From the NCBI GenBank assembly GCA_945881965.1, contig CAMCVS010000012.1:28367-92366 (forward strand): a stretch of 64,000 bases of DNA. The letters are read 5' to 3'. This document shows, one piece after another, positions 23,017 through 31,555 of the stretch (position 1 is its first letter; each line of letters starts with the position of its first letter). Under the pieces are notes generated by a model. The model was not told the DNA's origin. It searched no databases and was given only the letters and a program-made list of their open reading frames with translations. Source of the DNA: Paracoccus haematequi. GTDB lineage: Bacteria; Pseudomonadota; Alphaproteobacteria; Rhodobacterales; Rhodobacteraceae. The translations under genes were made by a program, and so were the position numbers.

Positions 23017-23942
23017 CGGCTGGCCGCGCCGCCGGGGGTGACGCCCGAGGCGGTCACGCGCAGCGCGGCGGCGGGCAAGATGAAACTGCTGCGCACCGGG
23101 CCAACGCCGCGCCATTCCGTGGTCTTGGCCCCCGCCAGCGGGTCTTGCAACCGGGGGTCCGCGATCAACGCGCGCAAGGCCCCGGGGCGATGCTGGTCGC
23201 GGTCGGGATCAATCCCCGCCTCGGCCATCAGCACCGGCGCGCCGCCTGTGTCGTGATGATCAGCCAGATACAGGGACCAGAACCGCATTTCATCGTGATT
23301 GCGCAGGCCATTGCGGTCCTCGTCGCCATCATAGATCGGGGGTGTCGGGTGGCTTACCAACAGGCGCAGCGGCCCTGCGGGCGTGTCAACCGGCACCACC
23401 CAATGCCCGACCGTGGACAGCCGTTGCACCGCCTGCGCCGCCGCGGACGGAAACGGCGCGCCGTCTGTGGCAGGCAGCACCGCCCCCGGCATGTCGCGCC
23501 ACAAAAGCGCCGAGAAATCCTGTGCGTCACCCAGAGGATAGCGCGACAGTACCGCCATCCCGCCCTGCCCCGCGAAACGGCCATAGCCCTGCGCATCGCG
23601 CGGCCCGCCTGCCTTGCCATCGCCATCCATGTCCAACCCGGTGGCAACGCCCGTATTCGGCGCCAGCGCAAAGAGATGCGGATAGGGCTTTGCCAGACCC
23701 ATGTTCACCGCGCGCAACGCGTCCAGCCGCGCATCCCAATCCACCCCCAGCAGCACGATTATATCGGCGTCCGCCGCATCCAGCATCGCGCGCACCGCCA
23801 CGACCTGCGGGTCATCCCGTCCGGCATCGCGCAGCAACACCCCCGGCCCCGACCGCGACAACCCCGCCTGCCACAGCGCAAGCCGCAGTCCCTCCGCCGC
23901 CGCCGTTAGCGGCAGACAGATTAGCCAGAGCCACAGAATCAG
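22908..23942 (-). CDS. Endonuclease/exonuclease/phosphatase-family protein, secreted
   Basis: About 344 residues, with a signal-like hydrophobic start (L-I-L-W-L-W-L-I-C-L-P-L-T-A-A-A-E) and an EEP-type fold. Seen are 'ADIIVLLGVDWDARLDALR', the loop 'GLDMDGDGKAGGPRDAQGYG', 'VSHPTPPIYDGDEDRNGLRN' and the final 'SRHALIWVDV' with the catalytic His. There is no ATG, GTG or TTG near the signal; the most likely start is CTG at 23942, whose last two bases begin the TGA of the upstream gene, or ATT at 23939. The C-terminus runs ~25 residues past the usual W-V-D end, inside the opposing gene. Family function: phosphodiester hydrolysis in the periplasm or outside. Confidence 0.7.
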   Translation of the reverse strand: MILWLWLICLPLTAAAEGLRLALWQAGLSRSGPGVLLRDAGRDDPQVVAVRAMLDAADADIIVLLGVDWDARLDALRAVNMGLAKPYPHLFALAPNTGVATGLDMDGDGKAGGPRDAQGYGRFAGQGGMAVLSRYPLGDAQDFSALLWRDMPGAVLPATDGAPFPSAAAQAVQRLSTVGHWVVPVDTPAGPLRLLVSHPTPPIYDGDEDRNGLRNHDEMRFWSLYLADHHDTGGAPVLMAEAGIDPDRDQHRPGALRALIADPRLQDPLAGAKTTEWRGVGPVRSSFILPAAALRVTASGVTPGGAASRHALIWVDVEQRCAVAARSASCSGVVANPGNRLRNG

Positions 23943-24793
23943 ATGGTTTGCGCCGCACCGACAGGTGCGCCTTCGGCCTCGGCCTGGGCATAGGCGCGGC
24001 GGCGTTTGGTTTCGATCATGTCCGCGATCCTGACCATGGCCAGTCCGCGGGTGATCAACATGGCCGGGAACATGGCCCATAGCGTGGTTGTCCAGACAAG
24101 TGTTTGCGGGTTTTCCAACGCAGAGATCGACAGCAGATCGGTCGCCGCCTTGGCAAAGGCTGGCATCAGGAATGGCAGCAAAAACCCTAAGGAAAAGTTA
24201 AGGCGCGCATCCCGTTGCAACCGCGTCACCACATCGCCCCCGCCTGTTGGATCAAACAGCGGCAGGTTGATCCACACGTTGAACGCGCCGTTGCGCGCGG
24301 GCCAGCCGCGCAGCCGCACCTGCACGAAAAACACCAGCACCATCAGCAGCGACAACCCATACGCCATCGCCGCCGACAACCGCAGCGTGGCCACCAGACG
24401 CGGCGACGCCTCGATCGGCAAGACCAGCGTCAGCAACCGCACCGGCGAGAACGGAAAATCCAGCACCTGTGCCACGATCCGGCCCAAGGACAGAAACAGC
24501 CGCGACGCCCCGTTCGAATCGACCGCGCCGCGCGAAATCATCGTGATCGACAGCACGACCAGCAGGGTGAACAGATACCGCAGCCGGTTGAACGGCGGGG
24601 CATAGCGGAATTCCAGCAGGCTGGGATAGGCGGAACTGTATTCCACCATGGTCAGCACCGCCGCCAGCAACGCGACAAGCATCACCACCTGCGTCGTGTC
24701 CGCAGCCACCCCCGGCAACAGCAGCGCAGGCGTCACCACCAAAAGCGCCACTAGCAGGCCACGCACCAGCGCGCTTGTCATTCGTGCAATCAC
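23939..24793 (-). CDS. Conserved inner-membrane protein of unknown function
   Basis: 284 residues with about six hydrophobic segments (near 10-32, 36-50, 70-88, 145-165, 200-222 and 240-262) and polar loops between. No enzyme motif was recognised. The C-terminus is charged (E-T-K-R-R-R-A-Y-A-Q-A-E-A-E). It overlaps the start of the EEP-family gene, so the two are translated together. I believe this pair near leu genes recurs in Rhodobacterales, but that is from memory. Confidence 0.7.
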   Translation of the reverse strand: MIARMTSALVRGLLVALLVVTPALLLPGVAADTTQVVMLVALLAAVLTMVEYSSAYPSLLEFRYAPPFNRLRYLFTLLVVLSITMISRGAVDSNGASRLFLSLGRIVAQVLDFPFSPVRLLTLVLPIEASPRLVATLRLSAAMAYGLSLLMVLVFFVQVRLRGWPARNGAFNVWINLPLFDPTGGGDVVTRLQRDARLNFSLGFLLPFLMPAFAKAATDLLSISALENPQTLVWTTTLWAMFPAMLITRGLAMVRIADMIETKRRRAYAQAEAEGAPVGAAQTI

Positions 24794-25150
24794 TGCTCTT
24801 TCCCTTCAAACTGGCCGGGGGCGATACGGTGTCGCGTCCCTGTTCCAACTTGATCCCACCCTTTTGGGCGGACTGCCTCATTCTTGCCCAAGTTTTGCCT
24901 TCTTTCTTGCAGCCCCTCAAGAACCTTGACCATTAAACCGCAAGTCTCGGGCTATTTCATGAAAGAAGTGGTGCCGGATTGCATCAAAGCTGGTGCAATA
25001 AAATGGCACTCTGGCTTGACCCTACAACGGCTTGTGGCGCCCCCTGTCAGGGACGCCACATCTATGCGTCACGTTGGATTTGTGTCAGTCTTGCCGCAAA
25101 TGCCGTGCAGTTTCCCGCTCCGGCAGCGCGCCCGCAATCAAACCCCGCAA
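24794..25150. other. Gene-free 357-base spacer downstream of leuD
   Basis: I see no convincing gene on either strand. It holds a strong hairpin, GTGGCG (25034-25039) with CGCCAC (25054-25059) and an inner CCC/GGG pairing, without a clear T-run. A 13-base direct duplication (period 13, 25131-25157) also runs over the leuD stop codon. The left part (24794-24850) probably contains the promoter of the membrane-protein gene. Confidence 0.6.
25034..25059 (-). terminator. Possible leuD-operon terminator hairpin
   Basis: A stem of six pairs GTGGCG / CGCCAC plus three inner C-G pairs around a short loop lies about 90 bases after the leuD stop. No run of T follows on the minus strand, so it may instead be a processing or stabilising hairpin. 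Confidence 0.4.
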
Positions 25151-25756
25151 TCAAACCCAGGGACGATCCGCCGCTGCCCGCGCCTCGAACGCATCAATCG
25201 CGGTGCCCTTTTCCATCGTCAGGCCGATGTCGTCCAACCCGTTCAGCAGGCAGTGTTTCTTGAACGGGTCGATGTCGAAATGGAACGTCTCGCCATCGGA
25301 TGCCGTCACCGTCTGCGCCGCGAGGTCGATCTGCACCCGCGCGTTCGCGCCCTTTTCCGCGTCCTGCATCAACAGCGCGACCGCGTCAGCCGGCAGCGCA
25401 ATCGGCAGGATGCCGTTCTTGAAGCAGTTGGAATAAAAGATGTCGGCGAACGAGGTCGAGATCACGCAACGGATGCCGAAATCCAACAGCGCCCAAGGCG
25501 CATGTTCGCGCGACGATCCGCAGCCGAAATTGTCCCCTGCAATCAGGATTTCCGCGCTGCGGTATTGCGGCTGGTTCAGCACGAAATCGGGGTTCTCGTT
25601 GCCCTCACGATCAAACCGCATCTCGTCGAACAGGTTCTTGCCCAGGCCCGAGCGCTGGATGGTCTTCAGGAACTGTTTCGGGATGATCATGTCGGTGTCG
25701 ATATTGACCAAGGGCATGGGGGCCGCGATGCCGGTCAGGGTGGTAAATTTTTGCAT
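25151..25756 (-). CDS. leuD: 3-isopropylmalate dehydratase small subunit
   Basis: 201 residues, normal length for LeuD, forming the heterodimer with LeuC that isomerises 2- to 3-isopropylmalate. Marks are '[19 protein letters not shown]' (as [13 protein letters not shown]), and '[20 protein letters not shown]' for the substrate-binding swivel domain. Its ATG overlaps by one base the TAA of the inserted 378-residue gene (TAATG). It would therefore still be translated behind the cassette. Confidence 0.97.
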   Translation of the reverse strand: MQKFTTLTGIAAPMPLVNIDTDMIIPKQFLKTIQRSGLGKNLFDEMRFDREGNENPDFVLNQPQYRSAEILIAGDNFGCGSSREHAPWALLDFGIRCVISTSFADIFYSNCFKNGILPIALPADAVALLMQDAEKGANARVQIDLAAQTVTASDGETFHFDIDPFKKHCLLNGLDDIGLTMEKGTAIDAFEARAAADRPWV

Positions 25757-26892
25757 TACAGCTCTTCACTTTCTTCGATTATGCGGATGTTGCGTGGGTT
25801 CCGCAAATAATAACGCTGCCCCTCGAACTCCAAGTCGCCTTCTATTCTGATCTCGGATTTACTCTCATGTGCTTCGATTGCTTTGCGGTAATCTCCAGCA
25901 GACAGGTCGACTGACACGCTTCTGCGCTGGCCTTCGACAAAGGTCTTCAGCTTTATGGTGCCTTCTGTCTCCTGAACGTCTCTTGTCAGACCCATCACAT
26001 AACCCTCAAGAACCTCATTCCTGAAGGATTGTCGCTCCTTTAGTACCCGAGCCGCCTCGGATAAGACCTCACTCTGGTTAACCGAAAACTCGCGGCGGAA
26101 TCTGGGTTGCGGAGCGCTCCGCGTCATTGCCCAATTAAGCGAAAAGTCCAGACCGTCTCCATCTTTGATTAGGCCTGCAATTGCAAGACAGAGATTTGAG
26201 CTGACGCCCTTATGAACAACTGCTTCGAAAGCTTCGATGTCTCCGCCGCGCCCGACTTCATCAAGCGCAGTCGTCAGGGCATCTATAGCTTTCATCAGGG
26301 TTATGGTGACTTGTCGCGAAAACGGTTCCTCATCAAAATCGGGCCACAGCGTTGCTTGAGTCCCGTCGGCCAACCGAGGTGGCACGGGAGAATAGAGGTT
26401 TACGACGAAACTTCCGTGTTCTGTTTGACCCAGTTTTACCGACCTCAAGTATTCAGTTGCTTTCGCGTTACTTCCGCTGCGGAAATATCTCTGCGGTGCT
26501 CCGGCGGAGCACGCCGCGGCTAGCAGCGCATCTTTGCTTTGCTGAACGAGATCAACCCCTGCGAGCAGGCTTATAGAACCATCATCTTCTGCGTCTGGCG
26601 CCCTGAAGCGAATAACGTCTCGATCCGAGTGAACAAGATCCCGATAGACTGATGTCTCATCTCGCTCTTCAGCGCGAGCAATACTGGCGATGACACTAGA
26701 GACTGATGCGGCGTAGTCGCCCAATCGTTCTGAACCAGGCGCAAAAGCCTCTGTGTTCGCGGGGCCATTGTATACAACTCCGCGATTGCCAAGGTTCTCG
26801 ACAATCTCCCAGCCTTGCGTTCTCAAGTAAGCATTGATCGAGAGAACCGATACCGCACGCAGTGCTTCATCGTCAGTGATGATCGCTCTCAT
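25756..26892 (-). CDS. Unknown protein of the leuC/leuD cassette
   Basis: 378 residues I do not recognise. The N-terminus (~1-40) is '[20 protein letters not shown]' followed by A-Y-L-R-T-Q-G-W; the middle is mixed alpha/beta without metal or nucleotide motifs; the C-terminus (~300-378) looks beta-rich with '[20 protein letters not shown]' and an acidic end. No signal peptide or membrane segment is evident. Its ATG overlaps the stop of the DUF4365-like gene (ATGA) and its stop overlaps leuD. Base composition is lower in G+C than the neighbours: the row 26641-26700 has 31 of 60. It is probably the partner of the nuclease-fold protein upstream. Defence or DNA metabolism is a guess. Confidence 0.7.
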   Translation of the reverse strand: MRAIITDDEALRAVSVLSINAYLRTQGWEIVENLGNRGVVYNGPANTEAFAPGSERLGDYAASVSSVIASIARAEERDETSVYRDLVHSDRDVIRFRAPDAEDDGSISLLAGVDLVQQSKDALLAAACSAGAPQRYFRSGSNAKATEYLRSVKLGQTEHGSFVVNLYSPVPPRLADGTQATLWPDFDEEPFSRQVTITLMKAIDALTTALDEVGRGGDIEAFEAVVHKGVSSNLCLAIAGLIKDGDGLDFSLNWAMTRSAPQPRFRREFSVNQSEVLSEAARVLKERQSFRNEVLEGYVMGLTRDVQETEGTIKLKTFVEGQRRSVSVDLSAGDYRKAIEAHESKSEIRIEGDLEFEGQRYYLRNPRNIRIIEESEEL

Positions 26893-27395
26893 AGGGTTCC
26901 ATCCTCTGATTTCTTTATCAGGTCAGTCAGCGCAGTTTGGTCCAATATACGCCCAGAAGGTAAAACAACCTGTTTTGAACCTTGGTCGGTAGATGCCTCT
27001 CCAATGAGAGAGTGCCACCAAACGCATCGCTTTAGTACTAGTTCCTCGGCCGAGATGCTAAGCCAACTTTCTTGCAAAGCGGGGAGAACCATTACCGCCA
27101 ATAGGAGGGGAACCTGCCGCTCCAAGACTAAGTCATTGAAGTTTTTCTGCTTTAGCTCGAACTTGAGTCCGCCCGCCTCGGACCATTCCGGCGAAGACGT
27201 AGCTTTCAGCTGGAACTGAACTGACGCGCGTCGGCTGGAACCCGAGGAGACTTGGATATCGACGCTGTCCCTATCAAGGTTAGGGATAGAAATGGTGTAG
27301 CCACAGCCAGCCGCCAAAGCAGCAATGTACGCCGGTGAAAGCTGTTCTTTTCGGTCGTTGAGCGTCAGAAGCGGCTGTGGCATTACAAGACTCAC
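26889..27395 (-). CDS. DUF4365-like protein, possible PD-(D/E)XK nuclease fold
   Basis: 168 residues from GTG 27395 (or ATG 27383). The pattern [17 protein letters not shown] with Glu17, then '[14 protein letters not shown]' with Asp46, then '[11 protein letters not shown]' with Gln62-x-Lys64, follows the DUF4365 layout. That family is related to PD-(D/E)XK nucleases, here with Q in place of D/E before K. GTG overlaps the leuC TGA, and the stop overlaps the next ATG. A nucleic-acid-targeting role is inferred from fold only. Lower G+C than the flanking leu genes suggests horizontal arrival. Confidence 0.7.
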   Translation of the reverse strand: MSLVMPQPLLTLNDRKEQLSPAYIAALAAGCGYTISIPNLDRDSVDIQVSSGSSRRASVQFQLKATSSPEWSEAGGLKFELKQKNFNDLVLERQVPLLLAVMVLPALQESWLSISAEELVLKRCVWWHSLIGEASTDQGSKQVVLPSGRILDQTALTDLIKKSEDGTL

Positions 27396-28795
27396 ATCAT
27401 CTCCCGCACATCGGTCAGCCGTCCCGTCACTGCCGCTGCCGCCGCCATCGCAGGGCTGACCAGATGCGTCCGGCCCTTATACCCTTGCCGCCCTTCGAAA
27501 TTGCGGTTGGAGGTGGAGGCGCAGCGTTCGCCGGGGGCGAGTTGGTCGGGGTTCATCGCCAGACACATCGAACAGCCCGCCAGACGCCATTCGAAACCGG
27601 CGTCGATGAACACCTGCGCGAGGCCTTCGGCCTCGGCCTGTGCGCGGACCAGACCTGATCCCGGCACCACCATCGCGCGTTTCACGGCGATTTTCTTGCC
27701 TTTGACGATTTCGGCAGCGGCGCGCAGGTCTTCGATGCGGCCATTGGTGCAGGACCCGATGAACACGGTGTCAATCGCCACATCGGTCAGTTTCTGGCCC
27801 GGCACCAGCCCCATGTAATCTAAGGACCGCCGCGCGGCATCCACCTTGCCGCCAGTGAAATCATCGGGGTGCGGCACGGTGGCGGTGATCGGCAGCACGT
27901 CTTCGGGCGAGGTGCCCCATGTGACGACGGGGGCGATATCCTCACCTTTCAGGGTCACGACCTTGTCCCAATGGGCGTCGTCATCCGAGAACAGCGTGGC
28001 CCACCACGCCATAGCCTTGTCCCAATCCGCACCTTTCGGCGCATGGGGGCGGCCCTTGACATAGGCGTAGGTAGTTTCGTCCGGAGCAATAAGCCCAGCG
28101 CGCGCGCCGCCTTCGATGGCCATGTTGCAGACGGTCATCCGGCCTTCCATCGACAATTCGCGGATCGCTTGTCCGCAGTATTCGATGACGTAACCCGTGC
28201 CGCCTGCGGTGCCCGTGGCCCCGATCACCGACAGGGTGATGTCCTTTGCGGTGACACCGGGGCGCAATGACCCGGTGATTTCCACCTTCATGTTCTTGGA
28301 TTTCTTCTGGATCAGCGTTTGCGTCGCCAGCACATGTTCCACCTCGGACGTGCCGATTCCATGCGCCAGCGCGCCGAAGGCACCATGCGTCGCGGTATGG
28401 CTGTCGCCGCAGACCACGGTCATGCCGGGCAGGGTCCAGCCCTGTTCGGGCCCGACGATATGCACGATGCCCTGCCGGATATCGGACACCGGGTAATAGT
28501 GGATGCCGAAATCGCGCGCGTTCTTGTCCAATGCGGCGACTTGAATCCGGCTGTCCTCGGTCATCTGGTCGGGGTTTTCGCGCCCCGCCGTGGTGGGCAC
28601 GTTATGATCCGGCACCGCGATGGTCTTTTCGGGCGCGCGCACCCGGCGACCCGTCATCCGCAGCCCTTCAAAGGCCTGCGGGCTGGTGACTTCATGCACC
28701 AGATGGCGGTCGATATACAAAAGGCAGGTGCCATCCTCGGCTTCATGCGCGATATGGGCATCCCAGATTTTATCGTAAAGCGTCTTGCCGGACAT
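27392..28795 (-). CDS. leuC: 3-isopropylmalate dehydratase large subunit
   Basis: 467 residues, standard length, starting [14 protein letters not shown]. The 4Fe-4S ligands are visible in '[17 protein letters not shown]' and '[13 protein letters not shown]'. '[20 protein letters not shown]' holds the conserved D-S-H-T loop. It pairs with LeuD, encoded 1635 bases downstream beyond the inserted cassette instead of directly adjacent. Its TGA is embedded in the GTG start of the cassette's first gene. Confidence 0.97.
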   Translation of the reverse strand: MSGKTLYDKIWDAHIAHEAEDGTCLLYIDRHLVHEVTSPQAFEGLRMTGRRVRAPEKTIAVPDHNVPTTAGRENPDQMTEDSRIQVAALDKNARDFGIHYYPVSDIRQGIVHIVGPEQGWTLPGMTVVCGDSHTATHGAFGALAHGIGTSEVEHVLATQTLIQKKSKNMKVEITGSLRPGVTAKDITLSVIGATGTAGGTGYVIEYCGQAIRELSMEGRMTVCNMAIEGGARAGLIAPDETTYAYVKGRPHAPKGADWDKAMAWWATLFSDDDAHWDKVVTLKGEDIAPVVTWGTSPEDVLPITATVPHPDDFTGGKVDAARRSLDYMGLVPGQKLTDVAIDTVFIGSCTNGRIEDLRAAAEIVKGKKIAVKRAMVVPGSGLVRAQAEAEGLAQVFIDAGFEWRLAGCSMCLAMNPDQLAPGERCASTSNRNFEGRQGYKGRTHLVSPAMAAAAAVTGRLTDVREMM

Positions 28796-28843
28796 GTGGT
28801 CCTCTTGGGTGATAAGGGCGGGAAACGGGCGACGGATCGCGGG

Positions 28844-28930
28844 TCAGACGCGCGCCAGCACCGAACGCGCAGCGCCATGAAAGCGCTCGGACAGGCGCAG
28901 ACGGTCGGCAATGTCGAAAATGCGGATCAT
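28844..28930 (-). CDS. Possible 28-residue small protein upstream of leuC
   Basis: A short open frame begins MIRIFDIADRLRLSERF and ends S-V-L-A-R-V before TGA at 28844-28846. Composition alternates basic and hydrophobic residues like an amphipathic helix. No Shine-Dalgarno sequence is seen, which weighs against it. It sits about 50 bases before leuC on the same strand and could be a small gene or a leader; it shows no run of leucine codons of the classical attenuator type. Confidence 0.3.
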   Translation of the reverse strand: MIRIFDIADRLRLSERFHGAARSVLARV

Positions 28931-29081
28931 GCGGACGGGGATACAATGCCACCGCAGAGGCATCAATCCCTGACGCGCGGCGTTCCCGCTTGCGTTTCAT
29001 TGAAATGTCACGCATGGCCTGCTACCTTGTGACCACGTCCAGCGTCGGGGCGCATGATCGACGCGCAACCCTAGGAGGACG

Positions 29082-29138
29082 ATGTTCTGTCCCTGCACAC
29101 TGCCGCGGCACCCGCCGCATTCGGAGGCGCGATCGTGA
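29082..29138 (+). CDS. 18-residue upstream small frame coupled to rsfS
   Basis: ATG 29082 follows an A-G-G-A-G-G at 29073-29078, a far better ribosome site than most genes here. The frame reads MFCPCTLPRHPPHSEARS and its TGA (29136-29138) overlaps the GTG start of rsfS (GTGA). The peptide has two cysteines and four prolines. It could couple or regulate translation of rsfS-rlmH. Confidence 0.45.
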   Translation: MFCPCTLPRHPPHSEARS

Positions 29139-29509
29139 GCGCGGTCAATGCCTCTCTTGATACGGATGTCAGCAGCGAAGAGTTGCTTGCCGCCGTGCTC
29201 GCTTCCCTCGATGATGACAAGGCCGAAGAGGTCGTGCAGATTGATCTGCGCGGGCGGTCGTCGATTGGCGATTACATGGTGGTCGCGTCGGGGCGGTCCT
29301 CGCGTCAGGTCGGCGCGATTGCCGAAAAGCTGGCCGACCGGCTGAAACAGGCTTATGGCCGTCATTCCAAGATCGAAGGCAAAAACACCGGCGATTGGGT
29401 GCTGATTGATACCGGCGATGTCATCGTCCACATCTTCCGCCCCGAAGTGCGCGAGTTCTATCAGATTGAAAAGATGTGGCTGTCGACCCCCGGTAGCGCG
29501 CTGGTCTGA
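29135..29509 (+). CDS. rsfS: Ribosomal silencing factor
   Basis: 124 residues from GTG 29135, with G-G-A-G-G at 29123-29127. RsfS binds ribosomal protein uL14 and blocks subunit joining under starvation. Diagnostic segments are 'IDLRGRSSIGDYMVVASGRS', 'RQVGAIAEKLADRLKQ', and 'GDVIVHIFRPEVREFYQIEK' followed by M-W. The last base of its TGA is the first base of the rlmH ATG. The rsfS-rlmH order is the usual one in alphaproteobacteria. Confidence 0.95.
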   Translation: MSAVNASLDTDVSSEELLAAVLASLDDDKAEEVVQIDLRGRSSIGDYMVVASGRSSRQVGAIAEKLADRLKQAYGRHSKIEGKNTGDWVLIDTGDVIVHIFRPEVREFYQIEKMWLSTPGSALV

Positions 29510-29979
29510 TGCGCATACATATCTGCGCGGTCGGGCGGTTGGCTTTGCGCACGCCTGAGGCCGCGCTGATATCGGATTACGTGATGCGCGCGGATCGCAC
29601 CGGACGGGCCTTGGCGCTGGGTCCGGTGACGGTGCATGAGGTCGAGGCGAAAAAGCCCGGTATGCCCGCAGAGGCAGAGGCGTTGCGCCGTGTCATTCCC
29701 GAACGCGCGACGGTGGTGGTGCTGGACGAACGCGGGCATCTGCTGTCCTCGCCGGATCTGGCGCTGCGGATCGAGGGCTGGCGTGACGCGGGCGCGCAGG
29801 ATCTGGCACTTGTGATCGGCGGCGCGGATGGCACCGATCCCGGTTTGCGCGATGCGGCGGCGCTGACCTTGTCCCTTGGTCGCATGGTCTGGCCGCATAT
29901 GCTGGTGCGGGTGATGTTGGCGGAACAGATTTACCGCGCCACGTCGATCCTTGCCGGTGGGCCGTATCACCGCCTTTGA
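29509..29979 (+). CDS. rlmH: 23S rRNA (pseudouridine1915-N3)-methyltransferase
   Basis: 156 residues, normal length for this SPOUT-class enzyme that methylates pseudouridine 1915 in helix 69 of 23S rRNA. The C-terminal knot shows 'LVIGGADGTDPGLRDAAALT', then S-L-G-R-M-V-W-P-H and 'RVMLAEQIYRATSILAGGPY' followed by H-R. The start overlaps the rsfS stop. About 60 bases separate it from gpmI. Confidence 0.95.
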   Translation: MRIHICAVGRLALRTPEAALISDYVMRADRTGRALALGPVTVHEVEAKKPGMPAEAEALRRVIPERATVVVLDERGHLLSSPDLALRIEGWRDAGAQDLALVIGGADGTDPGLRDAAALTLSLGRMVWPHMLVRVMLAEQIYRATSILAGGPYHRL

Positions 29980-30037
29980 CACGGTTCCCTTTGCGCCGCA
30001 TCCGGCCTAAAAGCACGGCAAATCAAGAGGTGCCGCG

Positions 30038-31555
30038 ATGACCGTTCCGAAACCCGTGATCCTGTGCATCCTTGACGGCTGGGGCCATCGCGCGGACCGG
30101 ACGGCGAATGCGCCCGCGCTGGCCCATACCCCGGCGTTTGATCAGATCATGGCGACCTGCCCCCATGCGCTGTTGACCACGCATGGCCCGGATGTCGGCC
30201 TGCCATCGGGGCAGATGGGCAATTCCGAGGTCGGGCACACCAATATCGGCGCGGGCCGGGTGGTGGCGATGGATCTGGGTCAGATCGACCTGGCGATTGA
30301 GGATGGATCGTTCTTTGCCGCCCCCGCGCTGACCGGGTTCATCGCCGCGCTGCGGGCGTCGGGGGGCACCGCGCATCTGATGGGTGTGATGTCGGATGGC
30401 GGGGTGCATGGGCATCTGGCGCATATGGTGGCTGCCGCCCGCGCGATCACGGCGGCGGGGGTGCCGGTGGCGCTGCACCTGATCACCGATGGCCGCGATG
30501 TCGCGCCGAAATCGGGCTATGGCTATCTGTCTGATCTGACCGCCGCGCTGCCCCTCGGTGTGCGGCTGGCGACGCTGACCGGGCGCTATTTCGCGCTGGA
30601 CCGCGACAATCGCTGGGAACGGGTGGCCGAGGCGGCGGCGGTGATCCTGCGCGCCCAAGGGTTGCATGCGGCAGCCGCCCATGCCGCGATCACCGCCGGG
30701 TATGAACGGTCGGAAACCGATGAGTTCATCACCGCGACGGCACTTGGCGATTATGCTGGCGCGCGCGATGGCGACGGGCTGTTCTGCCTGAATTTCCGCG
30801 CCGACCGCGCGCGGGAAATCCTGCGGGCGCTGCTGGAACCGGGCTTTGCCGCCTTTGACGTGGGCGCGCGCCCACAGTGGGCCGCTGCCATCGGCATGGT
30901 GGAATATTCCGACGCGCATAATGCGTGGATGACGCCGGTGTTCCCGGCGCGTGACATCCGCAATGCCTTGGGCGCTTGGGTGGCCCAACATGGGCGTCGG
31001 CAATTCCGCATCGCTGAGACGGAAAAATACCCGCATGTCACCTTCTTTCTGAATGGCGGCCGCGAGGAACCCGAGGTGGGCGAGGACCGCTATATGGCCC
31101 CCTCGCCCAAGGTGGCGACCTATGATCTGGCCCCGGAAATGTCCGCCGCCGAAGTGACGCGCGAATTGGTGGCGGCGATTGCACGCGGTTATGACCTGAT
31201 CGTGGTGAATTACGCCAATCCCGACATGGTGGGCCATACCGGCGATCTGCGTGCGGCGATCCGTGCCTGCGAGGCGGTGGATGCGGGGCTGGCCCAAGTG
31301 CTGCCCGCGCTGGCCGCCGTGGGGGGCGCGATGATCGTGACGGCGGATCACGGCAATTGCGAAATGATGGTCGATCCCGTCACCGGCGGGCCGCATACCG
31401 CGCATACGCTGAATCCGGTTCCCGTCGCGTTGGTGGGCGGGCCTGCGGAGGCGCGGCTGCGCAATGGCCGACTGTCCGATCTGGCCCCCACGGTGCTGCA
31501 CCTGATGGGCTTGCCACAACCGCCTGAAATGACCGGCGAAAGCCTGATCGCATGA
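30038..31555 (+). CDS. gpmI: 2,3-bisphosphoglycerate-independent phosphoglycerate mutase
   Basis: 505 residues, full length for this two-manganese glycolytic enzyme. The N-terminal metal site is in 'PVILCILDGWGHRADRTANA', the phosphoserine loop in 'GQMGNSEVGHTNIGAGR', the substrate loop in 'LITDGRDVAPKSGYGYL', and the C-terminal metal ligands in 'VVNYANPDMVGHTGDLRAAI' and 'VTADHGNCEMM'. Its stop overlaps the start of the next gene by four bases, starting a run with the envC-like gene and ctpA. Confidence 0.97.
   Translation: MTVPKPVILCILDGWGHRADRTANAPALAHTPAFDQIMATCPHALLTTHGPDVGLPSGQMGNSEVGHTNIGAGRVVAMDLGQIDLAIEDGSFFAAPALTGFIAALRASGGTAHLMGVMSDGGVHGHLAHMVAAARAITAAGVPVALHLITDGRDVAPKSGYGYLSDLTAALPLGVRLATLTGRYFALDRDNRWERVAEAAAVILRAQGLHAAAAHAAITAGYERSETDEFITATALGDYAGARDGDGLFCLNFRADRAREILRALLEPGFAAFDVGARPQWAAAIGMVEYSDAHNAWMTPVFPARDIRNALGAWVAQHGRRQFRIAETEKYPHVTFFLNGGREEPEVGEDRYMAPSPKVATYDLAPEMSAAEVTRELVAAIARGYDLIVVNYANPDMVGHTGDLRAAIRACEAVDAGLAQVLPALAAVGGAMIVTADHGNCEMMVDPVTGGPHTAHTLNPVPVALVGGPAEARLRNGRLSDLAPTVLHLMGLPQPPEMTGESLIA

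Noticed and set aside
28796..28930. Classical leucine attenuator ahead of leuC
   Set aside because: No short peptide with a run of leucine codons and no paired terminator/antiterminator hairpins were seen.
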